In this document: piece after piece, positions 6,676 through 12,097 of the stretch
Layout: the number at the start of each line of letters is the position of its first letter
How positions within the stretch are numbered: position 1 is the first letter of the stretch
Translations under genes and position numbers: made by a program
Notes under the pieces: model-generated
Databases searched by the model: none
Seen by the model: the letters and a program-made list of their open reading frames with translations, nothing else
What the model was told of the DNA's origin: nothing
Assembly (NCBI GenBank): GCA_002699335.1
Contig: PACG01000097.1
Location: 72,682-84,778 of the forward strand
Reading direction: 5' to 3'
From: Candidatus Poribacteria bacterium
GTDB taxonomy: Bacteria > Poribacteria > WGA-4E > UBA9662
DNA length: 12,097 nt

Positions 6676-8268
6676 ATGGAAACCATCAATGGACAGCAAG
6701 CCATGGCTTGGGGGGCAATCGAAGCAGGGGTCGCTGTCGTCACGGGCTATCCAGGCTCGCCAGGAACCGGCACCTTCAACACGCTAACGGAAACGGGCAA
6801 TAAGTTCGGCCATCAGACAGAATGGTGTCTGAATGAACGAATTGCCCTCGATATTGCAGCCGGGGTATCTCAAGGTGGGAAACGGGCCTTAGTTTGTCTG
6901 AAAAGCGTTGGCATGAACGTGGCACTTGACACCTTAATGGTACTGAATATGACAGGGGTCAATGCGGGGTTAGTGATTCTACTCGGCGACGACCCCGGTG
7001 CTTGGGGCTCTCAAAATGAACAAGATACTCGATTTGTCGCCCCGATGTCGGAGATTCCGATGCTGGAACCGTCGACGATCCAAGAAGGCCGACAGATGAT
7101 AAAGTGGGCCTTTGACTATTCGGAAACAGCGGAAACCGTAGTCATCGTTCGGATCACCCGCAGCTTTACCACCAGAGAAGAAACTGTACCGCCGTTGTCA
7201 CCGCCGTCTCAGCGCCCCCATCGAATTCCAGATCGTGAGCCATTACGTTGGGTGGCCGCTTTAGCCAAAACGATGACCGATCACACCCGTCTTCATCAAA
7301 AGTTAGAACAGGCGACTGCTGACTTTAGCCGGTTACCCTTTAATCAGATCACGGGAGATAGATCCAATCACAAAGGGATCATTGCGACAGGCTTTGCCTA
7401 TACCAAGCTACAAGAAGCTTTAGCTGGCGATAATTCCGAGCCACAAATTCTAAAACTGAATGCGTTATATCCGTTACCTCGAGACCTACTGGCTCAGTTT
7501 TTAGGACAATGCCAGGAGATTCTGATTTTGGAGGAGGTCGATCCTTACTTAGAAGATTCGGTCAAAGCCATTGGATATGACATTGGGCAAACGCCGAAGC
7601 TTTACGGCAAGCGAACGGGAGATGTGAATTGGGTCGGAGAGCTATTTCGCTGGCATATCCAACAGTCACTGGCCAAATTTCTGCCTAACTTTAAGCCGGA
7701 ACACGTCTATTTGGAGGAGAATTGGGAGCAGGAGAAACCCTTTCGCAAATCCTATTGCGCTGGCTGTCCTTATATGGAGATTTTAACCAGTTTCCGTGAG
7801 GAAGCACGGAAACTGGGTCAAAACCCGTTTTTAACCGGGGATCCTGGCTGTGTCATCACAGCGGCCAAACTACTGGATGCTAAGTTGTGCATGGGATCAG
7901 CTATCGGTGTGGCCAGCGGCCACCAAAAAGCCGAAGTCGGCGAGCGGTCGGTAGCTGTTTTCGGTGACTCTGCCTTCTATCACGGTGGACTTAATGCCCT
8001 GATTCACGCCCGAACCACTAGCACGAACTTGTTGACCATTATACTCGACAATGGCGGATCTGTGACGACCGGTTGCCAGCCAACACCAGACCAGTCAGAA
8101 ACAGGTGTTTCAATTTATGACCTCGTTCAGACTTGCGGAGTCGATCAATTATGGACCATCGAGGAGGAAGACGATGAAGCCTGTATGCGAGCCGTTTTTC
8201 ATCAAGCCTTATCCAGTAATGAAGGCCTGTGCACTATCATCATCCGCAAAAAATGCGACCCGGTCTAA
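6676..8268 (+). CDS. IorA-like thiamine-diphosphate 2-oxoacid oxidoreductase, lacking the C-terminal ferredoxin domain
   Basis: This 530-residue protein is related to indolepyruvate:ferredoxin oxidoreductase alpha subunit, which decarboxylates aryl-pyruvates to acyl-CoA with ferredoxin as acceptor. The N-terminal pyrimidine-binding domain shows GYPGSPGTG at 24-32, EWCLNERIALD at 49-59 (Glu54 being the expected activating acid), KSVGMN at 76-81 and GDDPGAWGSQNEQD at 104-117. A transketolase-C-like middle domain follows to about 350. The C-terminal diphosphate-binding domain has YCAGCPY at 360-366, GDPGC at 388-392, GDSAFYHGGLNALI at 430-443 and DNGGSVTTGCQP at 458-469. IorA normally runs to about 600 residues and ends in two 4Fe-4S clusters. 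This one stops at RKKCDPV, just before that domain, and no cluster motif follows the TAA. No beta subunit (IorB) is near. The ATG has AAGGAG 12 bases upstream. The family is secure; the electron acceptor and substrate are not. Confidence 0.88.
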   Translation: METINGQQAMAWGAIEAGVAVVTGYPGSPGTGTFNTLTETGNKFGHQTEWCLNERIALDIAAGVSQGGKRALVCLKSVGMNVALDTLMVLNMTGVNAGLVILLGDDPGAWGSQNEQDTRFVAPMSEIPMLEPSTIQEGRQMIKWAFDYSETAETVVIVRITRSFTTREETVPPLSPPSQRPHRIPDREPLRWVAALAKTMTDHTRLHQKLEQATADFSRLPFNQITGDRSNHKGIIATGFAYTKLQEALAGDNSEPQILKLNALYPLPRDLLAQFLGQCQEILILEEVDPYLEDSVKAIGYDIGQTPKLYGKRTGDVNWVGELFRWHIQQSLAKFLPNFKPEHVYLEENWEQEKPFRKSYCAGCPYMEILTSFREEARKLGQNPFLTGDPGCVITAAKLLDAKLCMGSAIGVASGHQKAEVGERSVAVFGDSAFYHGGLNALIHARTTSTNLLTIILDNGGSVTTGCQPTPDQSETGVSIYDLVQTCGVDQLWTIEEEDDEACMRAVFHQALSSNEGLCTIIIRKKCDPV

Positions 8269-8456
8269 CTGTCTAGAGTCAGTTATAGCTAAAATCGAGC
8301 TGGCGCTCAAAATTCAGAACGGGTTATGGGTAAGTCAACTCAGGGGATTGTGATGCAACCCTTTATGTAGCCCCCTAATTGATAAAACAGTGTGGCCATC
8401 TGTTGTTGATATATAAAACTATATAGTACAGCTACAAGGAGTTAATCTGCTAGATC
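8269..8456. other. Short intergenic region before the dioxygenase relic
   Basis: No gene or rho-independent terminator is visible after the IorA-like stop. An AT-rich element at about 8410-8428 contains TATAGT, a fair -10 box, but no convincing -35 lies 16-18 bases upstream. AAGGAG at 8436-8441 is 15 bases before the ATG at 8457 that once began the dioxygenase gene. Confidence 0.35.
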
Positions 8457-9165
8457 ATGGGAAAATATCAGCTGACGGTTGAGGGAAACAGTAACTGGAC
8501 CAGCAAGGCCATGTCGTGATTCCAGATGTCCTTTCGGAGGAGGAGACCAACCACTACCGACCCGTATACTAGCAATTGGCTGAGATCGAACAGCAGAACG
8601 GCCTGGGCTTGGTGCATTGGTTAGTCAATAAAGGTAAAGAATTTGAGCGATTGGTGGCACATCCGAGGGTTGTGCCCTATTTTGAGTATATGCTTGGCAG
8701 TGACTATATTTTGAGTCCCCTAACTTCCAACACCATTTGTCCGGGGGCCAAAGATGGTGGATACCACATCAATTACTCTCTGGGTCAGATACCAGAGCTG
8801 CTGCCGGTGTTTCCGATTTTTGCTAATACGTTTTGGCTATTGGACGATTTCACACCCCAAAATGGTGGCACTCGATTTGTGCCGGCCAGCCATTTGCGCC
8901 TGAAGAAACCGCCCGTAGGCCTGAAGGCTAATCCAGAAGAGGTGTGTCTAAAGGCATCAGAAGGGTCTGTTTTTTGTTTAACGGTGCCAACCGGATCAAC
9001 CGTGAGCGGGTTGGCCTAATCTGTTTCTGCGGACAGTCGTTTATGAAACCTCAATTTGATTTTGTTCATCACCTGAAACCAGAAGTTTACGAACAAGCAA
9101 GCCCGGAAATGCGACGGAGCTAAGGTTTCGATTCACATCCGAGAAAACCATACGAACTTTATTGA
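8457..9165 (+). pseudogene. Decayed phytanoyl-CoA dioxygenase (PhyH) family gene
   Basis: Three frames join into a PhyH-type Fe(II)/2-oxoglutarate dioxygenase. From ATG 8457 the frame reads MGKYQLTVE, then shifts near 8488. The second frame gives LDQQGHVVIPDVLSEEE, meets a TAG at 8570-8572, and continues AEIEQQNGLGL, YHINYSLGQIP, FWLLDDFTPQNGGTRFVPAS and PPVGLK. Near 8975 a third frame takes over with NRINRERVGLICFC, MKPQFDFVH and SPEMRRS, a TAA at 9121, then GFDSHPRKPY. The iron-binding H-x-D reads HIN, so the aspartate ligand is lost. The stretch that normally carries the distal iron histidine (WHxGGTN) is deleted between the second and third parts. With two frameshifts, two stops and two lost ligands the gene is dead. 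An open frame of 147 codons (8576-9019) is only its middle part. Family members oxidise varied small lipophilic or natural-product substrates. Confidence 0.88.
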
Positions 9166-9416
9166 GGAAATAAATACTGAAGACGCCTGTATGCGCTCTG
9201 TCGTGGGTTCTCATCGGTTCGGACATCTCGACGACTTCCGACTTAGTGACAGTACCCCAAACAATATATTAAACAACAATATGCTAAATCGGACTGTGAC
9301 AATGCTGAGGTCTGCGATGTGCCCACAGGTGTAGGGCTGAAATCGGTGATACTTGGATGCACTCAGATCTCTGCTACGCAGGTTGAGAGACAACACTTCC
9401 AAACCGGCACAAAAAG
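9161..9416 (+). pseudogene. C-terminal fragment of a second phytanoyl-CoA dioxygenase family gene
   Basis: Directly after, and slightly overlapping, the first relic a different PhyH sequence appears. Frame 2 from 9161 reads IEEINTEDACMRSVVGSHRF, then GHLDDFRLSDSTPNNIL. This matches the C-terminal half of the core domain in many family members (NGCMRxxPGSHxxGHL). A frame-3 piece at 9345-9383 reads GDTWMHSDLCYAG and then stop, with PNR shortly after. It resembles the distal H-x-S-D-x-x-x-H-G-S and PNxSxxRR motifs, with the histidine before GS lost. The N-terminal half, including the H-x-D motif, is absent. The fragment differs from the first relic's own version of this segment, so it is a paralogue and not a duplication of the same part. 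It is broken by at least one frameshift. Confidence 0.65.
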
Positions 9417-9495
9417 GTACCGGTTAGTGATGTAAATGCCGACAGCCTTTGGTCCAATTGAGTACGGCTGGGTCCAACCTGATAATATTTCATTT

Positions 9496-11445
9496 CTAAG
9501 ATGGTAGAGCAAAATAACGGACGCCGGTGAACAGACCGAGAATCATCCAAAACCCAACCATCAAGTACTCACCGAAAATTAACCCGAGACAGATATAGCG
9601 GAGGTTTCGATTCCCTCTCATTCCGCTGAACTTCAGCATGTAATACTTGATCAACCAACCGATAAAGACCGAAGACCAGAGATGGAACGGCGGATAGGTT
9701 GCGCCGAGCAGGTAACCAATCGGATGCAGGTTAAACCAAACGAACCGTTGCCGAAGCCATAATACACCAAAGGTAAACAGGCCCCCTGCCAGCATGCTGT
9801 AGATCTCATCCCACCTGGCTTCTCGTGGAAACTGGATCCAGGTGCTCATACGATTGAAATAGTTGCCGGGGGCGCTAACGTAGACCCAATAGTCCATGTT
9901 AACAGCCCCTTTGTTGTAGATTAGATCTAGCGAAGCATAGACCGAAACGACGATCGCTACCCCGATCGACAAGAACAGAATGGGGACAACAGAACGAATT
10001 GGGAGTCGATTTTGGTTGGAGATGCGAAATCCATGCAAAAAATGAGGCATCATCAACTCGCCCCAGTCCCGCAAAAACCCCCGTTCCAGCGATAGAACCG
10101 CCAGACTTCGATTTCCCATAGGCGAAGATCCCAGTGTTACGCTCATATATTCGGAAGGGAAAAAGGGAGCTTGAACTAGCAACAACCCTCCATTGACAAT
10201 CATCCAGGTCAAAACGATAGTGGTTATAAAAACTGATATCATGGTAATAGTCGATACCCACCACGAAATGCCGGCCAAATGGGTAAAAGCAACCAGGGTT
10301 AAGAATCCGATCACAAACCCAAATCCGGACAGGCGATAAGGTAACGGTTCAGATCGATCGTTAGTCTGTGGGCTTGCTTGACCGAAGGCTCGGCGGAAAA
10401 TATCCCGAAAATGGTGACGTGTTGCCCATAAAACGGCCGGTACAAAGACTAGATAGCCGCCCATCACCTGACGACTACAACTGATCCAAGGGCTGATGCT
10501 GAGGCCAGCCGCATTCATAATAATATATTGAATTTTGAAAAAGATGTAGAAGAACCAGAGGCTAAACGAGACTTCAATAGTTAGTAAAGCAGCAATCCCA
10601 ATTACGGAAAAGTAGATCACGATCCGGGTTGCCGGCCACCAACCGATCGTGTGCCACGGCTTGGCGGTGAAGGCTTTGTAGATATTGTAGATGCGCGGGA
10701 TCTCAGGCACGCTCGGAATGTAGGCGTGTAACCCGTTGATGAGGTGAAAACCGATGGGTAAAGCCATACCTAACCAGAGCAGCCTGTTACGAAAAAACCG
10801 ATTGACTATATGTCCATCGGTTGGACTGGCCGACAGTTCCAGTGGCACCTGCACCAAAGGGTACGAGAAACGCTCCCGCTCCACCCACTGTTTGCGTAAC
10901 ATGGCGGCTAAACATAACGTAGTATAGTAAAAAACCAGAATGAATAAACTCCAAAAGAGCAGTGGTTTTAGCCATAGTCCCCAAGGAGCCATACCACCCA
11001 TTTCAGTACCCTGGTAAAAGTCTGTAGCAGCCGTTAGATCTGGCACCATTAACCATTCGGGAAGGTGTGGGTGTAGGACTTCGACCCAGTCGTTTTCATT
11101 GCTGGCCAGATAGTAGGGGGCAACCATGGTTGGTAGAAGAAACTGGAGAAAGCCCATCGAGGGGATGCTGAGTGCGACGACCAGGATAGTCCAGATAAGT
11201 GAGAGTTCGGCTGACGACAAGCGGAATCGAACTTTCAGCAGGCGGAGGGGCGTATTGACCAGAAAAACTAAAAACAGTAGAACAAAGATCGAGCCAACGG
11301 GCAAATGATTGCCAGAAAGTTTGGTGTTTTGCAGGTAGTAGTTGTTGTAAGGCGTGATCGCACACAGCAAAACGACAGAAATCAAACCTAGCAAGATGGT
11401 GCGGATCTTGATCGTTGCCGCGCAGTTGTTGGATGATCCGTTCAA
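9496..11445 (-). CDS. Large polytopic membrane protein, DUF6785/DUF6784 family
   Basis: This 649-residue inner-membrane protein has about 13-14 hydrophobic segments, near 17-31, 50-66, 82-108, 160-182, 221-238, 273-300, 305-320, 328-342, 372-391, 396-424, 484-505, 550-566, 574-602 and 617-640. The conserved cytoplasmic signature WVERERFSYPLVQVPLEL at 187-204 is typical of DUF6785. HPIGYLL at 574-580 followed by WSSVFIGWLIKYYMLKF at 590-606 is typical of DUF6784. The family is common in Poribacteria and related sugar-degrading lineages. It looks transporter-like, but no substrate is known to me. The start is a TTG at 11445, bounded by an in-frame TAG six codons upstream. No Shine-Dalgarno is clear, and the first in-frame ATG is only at codon 97, so the N-terminus is uncertain. 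It starts 55 bases after the PEGA-gene stop on the same strand and may share its transcript. Confidence 0.85.
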   Translation of the reverse strand: MNGSSNNCAATIKIRTILLGLISVVLLCAITPYNNYYLQNTKLSGNHLPVGSIFVLLFLVFLVNTPLRLLKVRFRLSSAELSLIWTILVVALSIPSMGFLQFLLPTMVAPYYLASNENDWVEVLHPHLPEWLMVPDLTAATDFYQGTEMGGMAPWGLWLKPLLFWSLFILVFYYTTLCLAAMLRKQWVERERFSYPLVQVPLELSASPTDGHIVNRFFRNRLLWLGMALPIGFHLINGLHAYIPSVPEIPRIYNIYKAFTAKPWHTIGWWPATRIVIYFSVIGIAALLTIEVSFSLWFFYIFFKIQYIIMNAAGLSISPWISCSRQVMGGYLVFVPAVLWATRHHFRDIFRRAFGQASPQTNDRSEPLPYRLSGFGFVIGFLTLVAFTHLAGISWWVSTITMISVFITTIVLTWMIVNGGLLLVQAPFFPSEYMSVTLGSSPMGNRSLAVLSLERGFLRDWGELMMPHFLHGFRISNQNRLPIRSVVPILFLSIGVAIVVSVYASLDLIYNKGAVNMDYWVYVSAPGNYFNRMSTWIQFPREARWDEIYSMLAGGLFTFGVLWLRQRFVWFNLHPIGYLLGATYPPFHLWSSVFIGWLIKYYMLKFSGMRGNRNLRYICLGLIFGEYLMVGFWMILGLFTGVRYFALPS

Positions 11446-11500
11446 GTCGAGTTTATGCTATTAACCGACTAACTAACTTGTTGAGTCGTCGGCACCGATC

Positions 11501-12097
11501 TTAAAAATCCTCGAGTCCGTCATCGAAATCATCAAAATCACCTCCGACTGCGTTAAACGGATTAGTCGGACGACCAACCGCATAGACTTGGCGTGTGACA
11601 TCAATGACCTTCTGACGAAATATATCGAAGGACAGTACTATCTCATCTCGTGAAATCGGGAATTCCACGTAAGCGGAATCGATGGTTGTCATAGGAAACT
11701 TTTCGGACTCGAAGTTGACGCCCATCGGCTTGAGCACAAGCAACCCAATTGCCCTGTTTCAGGGAGAAAGGCGTACCGATGGTAGTAATACCCACGTAAA
11801 TTATCGTCTAGAAAGACCGTCGATCCTTGCGGACTGGAAACAACCAGTAGATCTGTCCCCAAATCTGATTCATGGGAATCGATCAGGGTCAGGTAGCTCT
11901 TCTGAACTACGGCGTCACACTCCCAGATCCCGTGGTTGTAGATAACGCCGATCGGGCACTGGCCCGGGTTAAGGCCAACTGATTTATGGGGAGTTATTCC
12001 AACCTTATACTCATCGATAACGACCTCCTGGCCATCGGGTATGGAGGTGACGATCAGTGTGCTCGTATTGGTTTGTTGCCGACCGTACTGCTCATAA
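11501..12097 (-). pseudogene. PEGA-domain protein, frameshifted, 5' end outside the window
   Basis: From the right edge the minus strand is open for about 118 codons in one frame, then continues for 80 codons in another frame to the TAA at 11501. The change is near 11740-11748 and fits a one-base deletion. Counting from the edge, residues 14-36 read LIVTSIPDGQEVVIDEY and then VGITP, a textbook PEGA repeat (xVTSxPxGAxVxxDGxxxGxTP). Residues 83-102 read LLVVSSPQGSTVFLDDNLRG, a second PEGA-like repeat without the TP. After the frameshift come NFESEKFP, FPISRDEIVLSFD and VIDVTRQVYAVGRPTNPF, and the protein ends in an acidic tail, GGDFDDFDDGLEDF. PEGA repeats are surface or envelope beta domains, often with a lipoprotein or kinase N-terminus, which cannot be seen here. 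Cysteines at 47 and 60 from the edge lie between the repeats. With a single indel, a sequencing error is possible. Confidence 0.7.

Noticed and set aside
8105..8353. 82-codon plus-strand frame running past the end of the IorA-like gene
   Set aside because: It is a shifted frame of the enzyme's last 50 codons followed by non-coding sequence; it contains no ferredoxin cysteines.
9402..9425. AACCGG ... CCGGTT hairpin as a terminator
   Set aside because: The stem is short, the loop is 12 bases or the stem has a mismatch, and no T-run follows on either strand.
9899..10264. 121-codon minus-strand open frame
   Set aside because: It overlaps the DUF6785/6784 gene in another frame on the same strand; the membrane protein has the family motifs.

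Overview
The gene families here suggest an uncultured, probably host-associated or marine bacterium of the candidate phylum Poribacteria or a similar lineage. These families are a secreted-peptide-lyase-like NHL propeller, two Gfo/Idh/MocA oxidoreductases, phytanoyl-CoA dioxygenase relatives, an IorA-like thiamine-diphosphate enzyme, a DUF6785/DUF6784 membrane protein and a PEGA-domain protein. They are typically abundant in sponge-associated Poribacteria, but no marker gene settles the taxon, so this is inference from family content.

Layout, left to right. Positions 2-433 (+) hold a decayed sugar-isomerase-like TIM barrel, and 490-785 (+) hold the 3' end of a degenerate IS3-family transposase. 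An intact PAL-like NHL propeller lies at 799-1677 (-). A gene at 1988-2567 (-), probably a PD-(D/E)XK-type nuclease, is split by one frameshift. Two Gfo/Idh/MocA oxidoreductases form an operon at 2746-4853 (-), behind a possible promoter with an operator-like inverted repeat. At 5184-5933 (-) a secreted-protein frame has a good promoter and ribosome binding site but is cut by four in-frame TAA codons. A long non-coding stretch follows to 6675. An intact IorA-like enzyme without its ferredoxin domain lies at 6676-8268 (+). Two abutting phytanoyl-CoA dioxygenase relics occupy 8457-9416 (+). A large DUF6785/6784 membrane protein lies at 9496-11445 (-). A frameshifted PEGA-domain protein at 11501-12097 (-) runs off the right edge.

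The main message is gene decay: five genes look intact and about seven loci are broken. The lesions are of several kinds: indels, nonsense codons, deletions and loss of active-site residues. Intact genes sit right beside relics, as expected in a genome with relaxed selection and past insertion-sequence activity. Only the Gfo/Idh/MocA pair is a clear functional unit, probably for oxidation or epimerisation of a sugar or cyclitol. I found no tRNA, rRNA, CRISPR array, phage module or complete insertion sequence. I do not see a clearly new system. The strongest candidates for a second look are the TAA-interrupted secreted gene and the ferredoxin-less IorA-like enzyme.
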